Shown here one piece after another: positions 1-10,790 of a stretch of 64,000 nucleotides of DNA. The notes under the pieces are model-generated. The model saw only the letters and a program-made list of their open reading frames with translations. It was not told the origin of the DNA and made no database searches. The position numbers were made by a program, and so were the translations under genes. This stretch comes from Sambucus nigra (taxonomy: Eukaryota > Streptophyta > Magnoliopsida > Dipsacales > Adoxaceae). The stretch lies in contig OX422208.1 in assembly GCA_949130495.1 (NCBI GenBank), positions 688,773,702-688,837,701 of the forward strand, given 5' to 3'. How positions within the stretch are numbered: position 1 is the stretch's first letter; each line of letters begins with the position of its first letter.

Positions 1-688
1 TTCTACATCTACTCGGGGATAAGCAAGAGCTGCTCGAATTACTGTCGAGGAACAGAGAACTCAATATGCTCTGGAGAACCAGGCCTTCCAACTGATGGTA
101 AAGAACTAGGCATTGGCTGAGATGTCTAAGAAGATCAGGAATCTAGACGAGCAGCTTTCTGAACAGAAGTCTGCCTTGGAGAATAAAGAACTCTTTATAA
201 AAAGTCTTCACGAGCAGTTGGAAAGGTTGACTTATCAGTTCCACAAGCAGCCCAGAGAATTTTGGATGGCTGGCTACAATGAGGCTCTTTACCATTTGGA
301 TGATCGGATCCAAAATGCGAATAATGAAGGTTATAAACAAGGGTGGTTGAATGCCCAGGGTGTACTGCAACTGGAACAAGGTCACTACTTGTGGGATTAT
401 CATAATCCTGGGTTGCTCGACTTGCCAGTTCCACCCTTCAAACTCGACATGAGCTGGATCCCTGCCCGGGCAATCCCTCAGTGTTTGATTTCCAAATACC
501 TTGGCGATTATAGTCTCCATTCCAATGCTGAAATATCTCACCCCGAGCACCTACTCGATCGACCATCTGTGATGAACATCAGGATGCTTAAAGATCTTAA
601 TTTCATAAACTCCCCTTATGCTTTAGACGATCCTCCTACTGGCGAGGAACCTATTTCAAAAGCAGAGGGGAAGAAACCAATAGAATAG
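1..688 (+). pseudogene. Antisense coding region of element 1 (coiled-coil protein, C-terminal block), partial
   Basis: This region is open from 113 to a TAG at 686-688 and continues, with stops at 19-21 and 108-110, to the window edge. It is antisense to pol, and the equivalent block in element 2 is 52697-53978 on the minus strand. The N-terminal part is a predicted coiled coil (LDEQLSEQKSALENKEL). It is followed by a conserved non-coil part with WMAGYNEALYHLDDRIQ and QGHYLWDYHNPGLLDLPVPP, and a C-terminus of EGKKPIE. Its upstream part lies outside the window. I know no established function; antisense ORFs at this site are described for Tat elements. Confidence 0.75.
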
Positions 689-1140
689 GAATCTTGATGT
701 AATAATTAATTTGTATTTCATTCTCAATGTATTCTGTTTTTGGATTTAATGAAAGACTTTTATTTTTGTTCGCAATCTTGATTGCCATTGCCTTATGGTT
801 GTAAAACACTTTATATATGTATATATGTTAAAAAGATAATAACATTGTGTTATTTGTCGATCAACTTAGAGTTGATTAAAACTTATTGTCGACAAGTTTG
901 AATTTGTGGTAATCATTTGACAACTAGCCAAACTTAATGATGTTTTGTTTCTCGACCAACTTGGTAGTAATTTAAAAAGTTACGAGTATCAAAAATTTTG
1001 CTCGATCACTTTCTCGTACTCATAAAATATTTCCGACCAACCAAGGTCGGTAAATTTTCCTTCTCGACCAAATACAGTTAGTGGGTTTTTATTCCCGATC
1101 AACCATAGTTAGTGGATTTTTTCTTACCGACCAACTTTGG

Positions 1141-1503
1141 CACTTTTTGGAATAGTTTTTCTTCCTAACCAACCTTAGTTGGCATTTTTACGAATAATTT
1201 TTTTTCCTAACCAACCCTAGTTGGCATTTTTAGGAATAGTTTTACTTCCTAACCAACCTTAGTTGGCATTTTTAGGAATAGTTTCACTTCCTAACCAACC
1301 TAGTTGGCATTTTTAGGAATAGTTTTACTTCCTAACCAACCTTAGTTGGCATTTTTAGGAATAGTTTAACTTCCTAACCAACCTTAGTTGGCATTTTTAG
1401 GAATAGTTTTTTTTCCTAACCAACCTTAGTTGGCATTTTTAGGTATAGTTTTTCTTCCTTACCAACCTTAGTTGGCATTTTTAGGAATAGTTTTTCTTCC
1501 TAA
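1141..1503. repeat. 42-bp tandem array after pol in element 1
   Basis: About eight copies of a 42-43 bp unit, each containing CCAACCTTAGTTGGCATTTT and a TTAGGAATAGTTT spacer. Every unit carries a short inverted repeat (CCAAC...GTTGG). Looser, older copies extend left to about 1025 (CCGACCAACC, CGACCAACTTTGG). Arrays at this position are a known feature of Tat elements. 689-1588 holds no gene: it is the 3' untranslated region between the ends of pol and the antisense gene. Confidence 0.9.
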
Positions 1504-1588
1504 AAAAATTTCCAACAAAAGGAGAGAACTGGGTAGAACATTGTCACTTTATTCATACTAACGAAAATGTATTACATGAGAGTTTACA

Positions 1589-3280
1589 TCACTGATAATA
1601 CTTGCGCAAGTGTTTTGTATTCCATGCATTCTCAAACTCCTGCCCTTCTAAAGTTGCTATTCTGTAGGTTCCTGGTCGAACAACTTCTGTAACTCGGTAA
1701 GGTCCATGCCAGTTTGCTTCCAATTTGTTGTGATTTTGAATCACTTTCTTTAGCACATAGTCTCCTTCTTTCAGGTCGCACTTATTTATTCTCTTGTTGT
1801 AGAATAAAGCTGTTCGTTGTTGGTAAGCATCATTCCTGATGGCCGCTTCTTCTCTAACTTCCTCGAGCATGTCTAAATCCAATCTTCTCATTAAGTCACT
1901 GACAGGGGAATTGAAATTCAGTACTCTGTGTGTCGGGAGAGCCAACTCGGCAGGTATAACGGCTTCACTTCCAAATGCCAGCATATATGGAGATTCCCCT
2001 ATTGCTGCTCGGGGAGTAGTTCGGTAAGCCTATAGTACTGATTGTAGCTCGTTGATCCAATTTGCTTTCACGTCATTCAGTCTTTTCCTCAAGCCATTCA
2101 GTAATGTTCTGTTTATTACTTCAATTTGTCCATTTCTTTGGGGATGGCCTGGTGCCGAGTGGATCTTCAAGATATTTGACTGATGACAATAGGCAGCGAA
2201 CTCCTCGTTGTCAAATTGTGTTCCATGGTCGGTAATGAATGCATGGGGAAGACCATATCTATAGATGATATTTTTTTAAATAAATTGATACACCTTCTCG
2301 TACGTCATGTCGATAAGAGGCTCAGCTTCTACCCACTTAGTAAAATAATCCACTACGACTATGAGATATTTAAATCTTCCTCTGGTCGTTGGAAGTGGTC
2401 TGACCAAGTCAATTCCCCACATAGAAAATGGCCAAGGGTAAGTAATGGGTGTCAACAACGCTTGGGGATTTCTTCAGATGGAGGAGAAGCGCTGACACTT
2501 GTCACATTTCTTAGTATAGGCTATACAATTAGCCCTCATCATTGTCCAGTAGTATCCTTGCGTCACAACCCTTTGCAAAAGCGTCCGACCTGCTACATGG
2601 GCTCCACATGACCCTTCATGGATCTCTTTAATCAAGTCTTTCACCTCGGTGGGATGCACACATCTTTGCAAACCTGCTATAATTCCTCGTCTGTACAGAA
2701 TACCATTATTTAGTACATAACGAGCAGCTTTGAACTTTAGTTTTTTAGCTGCAAGTTTATCAGTTGGTAATTCCCCCTCCTCAATATATGCCCTGATGTA
2801 ATCCATCCAAGATGGTCCTAAATTAAGGGTAATAAAATTCATCGTCAAATCTTCATCTATACTCCGACCAGCTAAAACTTCAATTGGGATTGTTCTTCGT
2901 AGCTGGGTACGAGTAGCTGATGCTAATCGAGCTAAGGCGTATGCCCTCGCATTCTCCATTCTTGGTATTCTGACCAGCTGAATAGCAGCAAATTCTGATA
3001 CCAATTCCCTTGCCTTTGCATGATACCTGATCATTAATTCTCCTTTGGCTGCATATACTCCCATCATTTGATTTATGATCAATTGCGAGTCACTGAAGAC
3101 AATAACCTGCTCTGCCCCCATGGTTTTTGCCAAACTAAAACCTGCAATCATAGCTTCATATTCAGCCTCATTATTCGAAGCTTTGAATTGGAAGCGTAGG
3201 GCATATTCCATGTCGACCGCGTCTGGACTATTAAGAACAATCCCTGCCCCACAGCCTGTTGTGCAAGATGAGCCATCCAT
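1589..3280 (-). pseudogene. pol: Pol of element 1: second (archaeal-type) RNase H and integrase
   Basis: The aRNH domain covers about 3280-2880: NNEAEYEAMIAGF carries the catalytic Glu and VIVFSDSQLIINQ an Asp. The usual final Asp in the ENARADALARLA-type motif is Tyr here (ENARAYALARLA). The integrase zinc-binding region (about 2690-2474) ends KKCDKCQRFSSI. The core has WGIDLVRPLPTTRG and FTKWVEAEPL at 2458-2276, but the middle of the core (2275-1990) is broken by stops. The C-terminal domain is open from 1984 to 1589 and ends HLRKYYQ. Integrase would insert the cDNA into host DNA. All open parts stay in the gag frame. Confidence 0.9.
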
Positions 3281-3379
3281 ATATAAACTCCATATAGGTA
3301 ACTCGTCTTCAAATTGCTGATCTGACAGAGTTCCTCGTTGGAAAATTTGTTGCTTCCTTTCACCCTCTCCTAATATTTC

Positions 3380-5092
3380 TTATTGTTCGTCGATCATCAC
3401 TTCTTGCCCTTTTACCAACCTAAGTTGGTCTGGGCTTGAGTTTGATGATTCTGTAACATCTACTTGCCCTTTTACCAACCTAAGTTGGTCTGGGCTTGGG
3501 TTTGATGATTCTGTAACATCCACAGGTTGATCGGTGAGCATCTTTTGCTCCTCGGAGGAATCAGGATAGGTGAACTCCGCTATAAAATCTGCTACTGCTT
3601 GCCCTTTAAGCGATGATCTGGGTTCATAAATTATGTCATATTCACCGAGCTCTATTGCCCAATACATCAATCTTCCTAATTTTTCTGGTTTATGAAGAGA
3701 TTGCCTCAATGGCATATCGGTATATACGACTATAGTATGATCCTGGAAGTATGGCTTCATTCTTCTACTTGCCTCGATCAATGCTAGTGCCAATTTTTCC
3801 AGCTTTGGATATCTGATCTCTTCTCCTCGGAAGGCTTTGCTAGTGTAATAAATTGATTTTTTCACTCCATTCTCCACTCTTATTAATGCCGAGCTAACTA
3901 CATTCTCTGACACTGCCAGATACAAGTACAATTTTTCTCCCATCACTGGCCTGGACAATAGTGGAGGTACTCTCAGATATTTCTTCAAGTTTTGAAAAGC
4001 CTTCTCACATTCATCATTCCACCCAAAAGTCTTTCGGAGCGTTTTGAAGAATGAGAGACATCTATCAGTTGCTCGCGATACAAATCTGTTAAGTGATGCT
4101 ACTCGTCCTGTAAGACTTTACACCTCTTTCTTCGTCGTTGGAGTTCGCAGCTCTAACAGAGCTTTGATCTTTTCAGGGTTTGCTTAAATGCCTCGTTGAT
4201 TGACAATGTACCCGAGAAACATGCCTTCTTGTACTCCAAATATGCACTTCGTCGGGTTCAGCTTCATTTGATATTTATCTAGTTTATCAAAGGTCTGGCC
4301 TAAGTCAACTAGATGATCAGCAGCTTTCTTGCTCTTTGTCAGCATATCATCAACATAGACTTCCATATTGCAACTGATTTGTTCTACAAACACCTTTTTC
4401 ATCAGCCGCTGATATGTTGCACCTGCATTTTTCAAACCAAAAGGTATAACATTATAACAGTAAGTTCCCATAGGGGTAATGAAAGAAGTACTATCCCTGT
4501 ATTTAGGTTTCATCTTAATCTGGTTGTATCCAGAATAAGCGTCCATGAAGCTCAATAGCTCGTGTCCCGAGGTAGCATCTACTAATTGATCAATTCGGGG
4601 CAAGGTAAAGTGGTCCTTTGGGCATGCTTTGTTGAGGTCGGTGAAATCTACACACATCCCCCATTTGTTGTTCTTTTTCTTTACCATCACCACATTTACT
4701 AACCAGTCTGGATATTTAACATCTTTAATAAAGCAAGCTTTCTGGAGCTTCTAGACCTCTTCCTGTATAGCTGGATTCTTCTCTGGACTGAATACTCTTC
4801 TTCTCTGCTTTACTAGCTTGATCTCCTTATTCACGTTGAGTTCGTGACATAAGAAATTTGGGTTTATTCCGGGCATATCCACATGACTCCATGCAAAAGT
4901 TTGCTTTCTGCTTCTTAGGAAAGTTTTCAATTTCTGTTTTAGTGAGGCCTCCAACGACGAACCTATTTGAGTTGTTCGTTTAGGGTGCTCGTCGCCCAGA
5001 ATGATGTTTTCAGTAGCTTCCACCACCTGGCCTTTCACGAGTTGGGACTCATCTCTAGGATCCAATGTTTTAATTTCTGCACCTTCCTCCAC
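3380..5092 (-). pseudogene. pol: Pol of element 1: reverse transcriptase and RNase H
   Basis: 5092-4751 is the linker ahead of RT, with the conserved DMPGINPNFLCHELNV motif. The RT core (4760-4184) has KWGMCVDFTDLNKACPKD, SFMDAYSGYNQI, MPFG-type VIPFGLKNAGATYQ and the catalytic YVDDM box near 4340. RNase H (3988-3380) shows IYYTSKAF, LALALIEASRRM and VVYTDMPLRQ. The enzyme would copy element RNA into DNA and remove the RNA strand. Stops lie near 4750, 4186 and 4121; the last is CAA to TAA relative to element 2. A 60-bp direct duplication near 3403-3522 doubles the block ending DQLRLVKGQ between the two RNase H domains. Confidence 0.92.
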
Positions 5093-5332
5093 TTGATAGG
5101 TAGTAGTCTTTTTCCTTGATTCCTCTAGTTCCTCTTGCTCGGCAGATGAATAGTAACATTCCCGAGCTACTTTTTAATCACCCTTCACAACTCCTACTCC
5201 AAAATTTGTTGGAAATTTTAGGTATTGATGTACCGTAGATGGCACTGCCTCGAACTTCTTCAATCCTACCCTTCCCATGATGATATTGTAGGCTGATTGA
5301 ACATTTTTATCCATCACGAAGAAGCGTATTCT

Positions 5333-5680
5333 TTATGTTCGACAAGCAGGCCATGTACCAATGAATATATCCAATTTGATCGTCCCAAGTGGAAAAACTT
5401 TCTCGCCAGCAAAACCGAGGAGGGGTCTATGATAAGGCTCCAGTTGAGATAGCTTTAGATTTAAACTGTCGAAGCACGAGTAGAACATGATGTCTGCCGA
5501 GCTACCATTGTCTACCAGTACTCTTGAAATCATTACTTCCTTCATCCTCATTTTGATCACCAATGGGTCATCATGAGGATATAGAACACTTGCGAGGTCG
5601 TTCTTTGAGAAACCAATGACCAATTTCTCTTTGTTTACCTTTCTCGGGCGATCCTCCTCAGCTAGATTTATTCATTGAAT
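5333..5680 (-). pseudogene. pol: Pol of element 1: aspartic protease region
   Basis: This segment continues the gag frame. The active-site-like motif RVLVDNGSSADIMF lies near 5510, followed by hydrophobic LLGFAGEKVFPLGTIKLD. Tat-lineage proteases often vary the third residue of the usual D-T/S-G triad; here it is D-N-G. The domain would cleave the Gag-Pol polyprotein. A TGA near 5671 sits where element 2 keeps an Arg codon, and further stops separate it from the RT (5176-5330), so it cannot be translated as one polyprotein now. Confidence 0.85.
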
Positions 5681-5737
5681 GTATGAGCAAGATTGAGCCT
5701 CACAGAGGTAAGCTTTTTTCTCTGCAGTAAGGTCTCC

Positions 5738-7498
5738 TCATCCTGCATCTCCACCTGTAATAACATTACAATCAAATGACCCAAAGCGTATTGAAAATAC
5801 CTCACGTTCTGGCTTCCTTGGTCTCTTGGGAAGATCGGGGTCGTCTTCTGGATGAACTTCATGATCTCTTTTTTTGTTCTCCTCTGCTCGACGAGGAGAT
5901 CTAGACCTCTTTCTTGTTCGGTCGCTGTTTCTTCTTTCATTTCTACGATCAACATACTTTGCCAATTTTCCTCGTCTAATAAGTGTTTCAATCTCATTCT
6001 GAAGAGCTATGCAATTTTTGGTCATATGGCCATAATCTTTATAAAAATCGCAATATTTTGCCTTATTCCTCCAGTCAGGGTCTGTCTTCATTTTCTCTGG
6101 CCAGTTTAATTCCTCGTTGTTCTTGATTTCTTCTAGAACATGGTTAATTTCTATCTTCAAAGGAGTGTAATTATCAAATTTCTTCAATACCTCCCATGAC
6201 GACCTCGTTTTTTATTGTTTGTCACCACCATTGTTCTTGTGCTCTTTCTTCTTAACTTTTTCACCTTCCACCTTGGTTTCTTTGGCATCTATATTCTTCT
6301 TCGCAACCATAGCCTCCTCGGCATTCATGATCTTGGCCGCTTTTGCCATCAGTTCTGATATGGTTCTGGGTGGATCTTTGGCCAAAGTGTAGTACAACTT
6401 GTTGGGCAGCAGCCCACTCATCAAGGCGGTAATCGCTGTATTTTCTTCAAAATCAATGACTTCGAGTTTCTCGTTATTAAAATGAGTTATATGATCTCTG
6501 GTACTCTCACCAGCTTTTTGTCTAACACTTAACAAATGCGCTACTCGTTTAACTGGCTTTGCCCCAAAACAGAAATTTCCAATGAATAACTCGGCCAGTT
6601 GAACAAAAGTTGAGATCTTACCCCGAGGAAGATTATTGTACCATATTTGAGCAGATTCGGTAAGAGTTCCTGAGAATGCTCTGCATCTCATCTCATCTGG
6701 AACAGCATAGATGTCGGCTGTAGCTTGGTATTGCTCTATATGAAGAACAGGGTCGATCTTTCCATCATATTTGGGAGTCACAACATGTGCTTTGAACTTT
6801 GACGGTGTGGGAAAATCCACAATGGCCTGGACAAAGGGTGTCCCTTGAACAAAAGTTCATTATAGGGGGTTCTTGGCCTTAGCTATTTCCCCTAGTCTGT
6901 CTTTCAGCCTTTGAATAGAGCCTTTCCACGCATTATTTCCTTCCTCGGGCCTATTAGTTCGAGCAACTGATCGCGTTGAGGTGGCTTCCTGTGATTTATC
7001 TTGACGAGCAACTGGTCGCGACTGGGCAGATCCTTCCCTTAAGTCTAATGATCGTTAAAATCTCCTCGACGCAGCCTTAGGAGGACTTTTGTTCCTCCTA
7101 GGACCTAATCGATCAAAAGGAGATACCCTGCTTAACCTTTCTAGCGCACTAGTCCTTTCTGAAGAGAGAGTGATACGTTGTTCAGTATCTGTGGCTCGTA
7201 CTGACAAAGTTCGTCCAGGTTGATAAGAAAAATCTTCAGACTCCTCAGTACGATATGAATCGGTACGCTTAGTACGCGAAGAAAGTAAACGGGTATTTCT
7301 TTGAACACTTCGATGTCCTGAATGGGCCGGTACTCCGCCATGAAGGGTTTGTATGAGTTATCGCATAGTTTCTTGCATGGCTGTCTGGCCCTGGGCCAGA
7401 TTTATCATTATTCCAACCAGATCTGGAACGTTTGGCGGAGCAGATGGATTTGGAGGGCTTCCAGCATTTCGATTACTGGGTTCTGGATTATCAGTCAT
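5738..7498 (-). pseudogene. gag: Gag of element 1 (retrotransposon capsid/nucleocapsid), stop-containing
   Basis: The likely start is the ATG at 7498, matching the start at 46080 in element 2; both begin with M-x-DNPE. The Retrotrans_gag capsid region lies at about 6212-6820, with motifs such as WYNNLPRGKI and FNNEKLEVID. A nucleocapsid-like motif near 6060 reads CDFYKDYGHMTKNC, so the second zinc ligand of a CX2CX4HX4C knuckle is Tyr. An Arg/Ser-rich basic tract follows. Gag normally forms the virus-like particle and packages element RNA. In-frame stops lie near 7356, 7056 and 6209, and a TGA near 5737 separates gag from protease. The frame itself is kept throughout and is also the pol frame. 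Confidence 0.88.
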
Positions 7499-7540
7499 TT
7501 GTAATGAATTATTTTTGATGAAAAACGATATTACCAGTCG

Positions 7541-7560
7541 TTTCCCACAGACGGCGCCAA
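7541..7560 (-). other. Primer binding site of element 1
   Basis: Two bases inside the LTR end, the minus strand reads TTGGCGCCGTCTGTGGGAAA. This position and the TGGCGCC start are typical of a tRNA primer binding site. The same site with one change (TAGCGCC) follows the 5' LTR of element 2. I did not assign the tRNA species. Confidence 0.8.
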
Positions 7561-7562
7561 TA

Positions 7563-8159
7563 TGTTGATGTAAAAAATTAGATTATATCTAATTATTTAA
7601 TCACAGATAAAATAAAATGAGACAAAGAAATTTTAAAGTGGTTCAGCCTTATAAGAATGGCCTACGTCCACTGTTTCTATTATTGCTGACTGTTTGGGAA
7701 TTCTTGATTACCAGTTTAGTCAAGAAATTCCCGGGTCCCTTTACAATGAGGATGATACAATGTATTTATAGCCCTGTACATGTGAAAGGGTAATACATAG
7801 CTGTCCATTAGGCGTATACATCTGTATGATAATAATAAGCATTTAATGCGCAGTTAATCTGTTGGTTATCCTGCTATTAATGCTCCGTTCGAGTTGCTGC
7901 TCGGACCGCCTAAGTAGCTCGGTGCTCATAAGTTGCTCGGTGTATTAAAGTTCCTCAGAGAACTCTTGTTGGTCGGAGCGTCTGAGTTGATCGGGGAAGC
8001 AGAGTTCCTCGTTACAGTATGGTTCCTCAGAGAGCATCTATTGCTCGGAGTATCTGAGTGGGTCAAGGTGTTGTTCGGAAGTATTTGTTATTGCCACGCA
8101 GATTGCCACGTGTCTTCACTCAATTAAGCCATGTCAGCAGACTAAATTTGGTATCAACA
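7563..8159 (-). repeat. 5' LTR of element 1
   Basis: On the minus strand the LTR begins TGTTGATACCAAATTTAGTC at 8159 and ends TTTTTTACATCAACA at 7563, about 597 bp. Both termini match those of the element 2 LTRs. A TATA box (TATAAATA, 7763-7770 on minus) follows a U3 rich in short CCGAGCAACT-like repeats. The conserved segment containing GTGGACGTAGGCCATTCTTA lies near 7660. Confidence 0.93.
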
Positions 8160-9161
8160 CATATGTTCATAGTAGACGACAAACTGTCGAAGGGAGATAG
8201 GGAGGGAGGGGGGGCCTACTATGTCGGAGACCAGAGGACGAGGAGAGGAGGGGACAGGGGGGCAGCGAGCAGAGGGAGTTTCGGAGATAGAGGGGAGGTT
8301 GAGAGAGAAAAAAAGGATGTAAAGTATAATTATGTTTTTAAAGAACAATATGCGCTTGTTTTAGTTTAAATGTGATACAAATATTATGTTTTTTTACTCT
8401 AAACTTACGACAAACCTCAATAACATTACCTCTGACTTTTTATTTTTAAATATATCATCTTAAAAAATTCTCAGTATTTTTTTTCAAAAATTCAAGAGGG
8501 GCCTCCGCCCCTCCTCGCTCCATAGTGGATCCGCTCGTATTCCCATGGACCACCCTATTAGAATTAGTGACTATGAAACATATTCAAGCATGAATTTTCA
8601 TAAGCGATGATTAATAGTAGGCACAATTGGTGCATCCTGAATAATATACTTCAAAACTTAAGATATTATTTAAAAAAAAGGAAAATCTATAAGTAATCTT
8701 ATCTATGTATATATATAAAATTGTAACTTGAAATCGCCTTAACTTACCATGTGTCATGTTATAAATGTTCAAATGTCCTTTGTTCTTCCTCTTTTTCGTT
8801 AATAGTCTGCTTTTTTTTCTCTTCTCCTTTTTTGTATTATTATAAGAGGGGCTTTTCTACACAAACACGCAATTGTAGACACACGAGCTAGACACATTCT
8901 CCCAAAATATAAAAATAACCTAAATATCCCGATACAAAAATGACCCTGATGTTTCACAAACAAAAAAAAAAAATTGTTGAAACCTTATTTTTTTTTCAAG
9001 AAAACGGGGTTTTTTATTTCTTAAAAATAGTTTGTTAAAAGAAAACAACTTTTTTATTAAAAGAAATTAAAACTTTTTGTTAAAATAATAAATAAGCTTC
9101 AGTTTTTTTAAGTATTATAGTATTTTGTAATAAAAAAAAATAGTCTAATAATGTAGAGTTA
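8160..9161. other. Intergenic, no gene seen; purine-rich stretch
   Basis: The plus strand at 8190-8310 is strongly purine-rich, with closely spaced G runs (8192-8214) that fit a G-quadruplex pattern. The rest is AT-rich with long A and T runs near 8960-9140. No reading frame with recognisable homology is present. Confidence 0.6.
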
Positions 9162-10268
9162 TGAGACACCCCGTTCATTTAAATACCGGGTGATCAGGCC
9201 TTTATAAAAATAAAAGAGGAATATCATTTGGTTCATTATTAGCATCACTATCGAAACATTTTAAAAGTTTACAAAGCACCTAGCCTTAAAAAAGCCAGTG
9301 CCAAATTTTATCTTTTTATTAAACTGCAACAACATGCGAAAAAATTACAATAACTAAACAATCCATGCAATAATAATAATATTTTGAAACAATTACCAGA
9401 TAAATAACTAAAATTAAAATAATACCGAATAAACCATCGGTTCCCCATACCAAAGTCCAACTAATATCTAATGAAATCAAACTGAGTCTACAAATACAAA
9501 GTCTGATAAAACTGAATGAAAGAAATAACTGAAGGGACGACATGCCCAAATGAAATAAATGAACAGCATCCTAGAGGAATGAAGTAACTGAAGCGACTAA
9601 ATTCAAATCCTACAAGCATCCAGAAGTGATGCAACTATACATCCCTGGAATAAATCATCAAGCTTGGCATCCCTGTGGCTGGACACCTAAAAGTTTTTGA
9701 AAATATTTTGCATACGGGTCAGAGCCCAAGTAAAACCGTTTGAAAATATTTAGCAAGTATTTATCACAAGTTTAAAAATAGTTATTGATTACACATGTTA
9801 GTCCGCGTACACTCTCTTGAGTTCCTTACCTCTCATCTATCATGTACACCTAACGTCTCCTACTTCTCCCACCTAGTTATGCTACCCAGCTTAACTAGAC
9901 CTCATAAGTATCTAACTAATCACAAAAGGTTCAACTCACACATACTGCCCATACAGTACGCTACCGGATACCCTTAATCATCATTAAGTCCTTAGTTAAC
10001 TTTCTCTTTAACTCCTCCATACTGCTCCTACAGTACGTTATTCTAATATTAATAGTTGGCATTACCAATATGTTATTACTAAACCATAATTAGCATTTCA
10101 TGTATGTTATTTTTTAAACCATTTCATTAAGTTACTCTACTTAAATCATCTTTAGATATTTGCTATCTAACTTTACTACCATCACACACAAGTAGATTAT
10201 GCATTACTTTAGATATACACTATCTAGTCTCCCTACTATTGCAGCTAAGTAGGATAAATCACCAAAGT

Positions 10269-10270
<2 letters not shown>

Positions 10271-10346
<76 letters not shown>
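10271..10346. repeat. (CT)n(AT)n(AG)n microsatellite
   Basis: A run of CT, then about 20 AT units, then AG repeats, abutting the left end of the MITE. A matching (CT)n(AT)n tract follows its right end at 10739-10789. The tract is self-complementary and could form a hairpin. Confidence 0.95.
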
Positions 10347-10348
<2 letters not shown>

Positions 10349-10736
10349 GCTCTCCAACATACCTCATTAAACATACCTAGCAACATACCTATTTTTTTAA
10401 ATAGTAAATAAAATAATTTTGAGTTAATATTTTTTTATATGGATTCATGATATTTCAATGTGCCTTCGTAAAAATATTCAGATCAAAATAATGTGTTTTG
10501 ATATTTTTAAAAAAGAGGTAAAAAAAACTAGTCGTTTTAAAGGGTAAAAACTGACAGTTTTTTTACCTATTTTTTAAAAATAACAAAAATCATTATTTTC
10601 AATTGATTTTTTTATAGGGGTACATTGAAATATCATGAACCCATATAAAAAATATCATCTCAAAATTATTGTTTTTACTATTTTAAAAAAATGGTATGTT
10701 GTTAGGTATGTTGCAAGGAGGTATGTTGGAGAGCCT
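10347..10736. mobile_element. Palindromic foldback MITE (390 bp)
   Basis: The ends are perfect inverted copies of AGGCTCTCCAACATACCTC, and the inverted similarity continues inward for well over 100 bp (TTCATGATATTTCAATG against CATTGAAATATCATGAA). It has no coding capacity. It sits between (CT)n(AT)n(AG)n and (CT)n(AT)n microsatellites inside a solo LTR, so no clean target duplication can be read. The MITE at 38648-39001 shares internal sequence. Confidence 0.85.
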
Positions 10737-10738
10737 GA

Positions 10739-10790
<52 letters not shown>

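Larger units (their letters stand above)
1..8159 (-). mobile_element. Tat-lineage Ty3/gypsy LTR retrotransposon (element 1), 3' end outside window
   Basis: The element is read right to left: 5' LTR (7563-8159), PBS, gag, protease, RT, RNase H, second RNase H, integrase, a tandem repeat array (about 1141-1503), then an antisense coding region (plus strand, 1-688) that runs off the window. The domain order with integrase last marks Ty3/gypsy. The second RNase H after the RT-linked one, the 3' tandem array and the antisense gene are hallmarks of the plant Tat lineage. Gag and pol share one reading frame from 7498 to 1589, broken only by stop codons. The copy is therefore inactive. The 3' LTR and left target duplication are not visible; the bases right of the LTR are CATAT (8160-8164). 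Element 2 is a close relative. Confidence 0.93.

Noticed and set aside
143..550. Minus-strand frame of 135 codons opposite the antisense coding block of element 1
   Set aside because: It lies opposite a conserved coding region that has a homologue in element 2. The minus frame has no such support.
1141..1503. Regular repeats that might look like a CRISPR array
   Set aside because: Repeat plus spacer are all repeated (a true tandem array), in a plant retrotransposon. There are no unique spacers.
8058..8369. Gly/Arg-rich frame of 103 codons
   Set aside because: It crosses the LTR boundary at 8159 and reflects purine-rich composition, not a gene.
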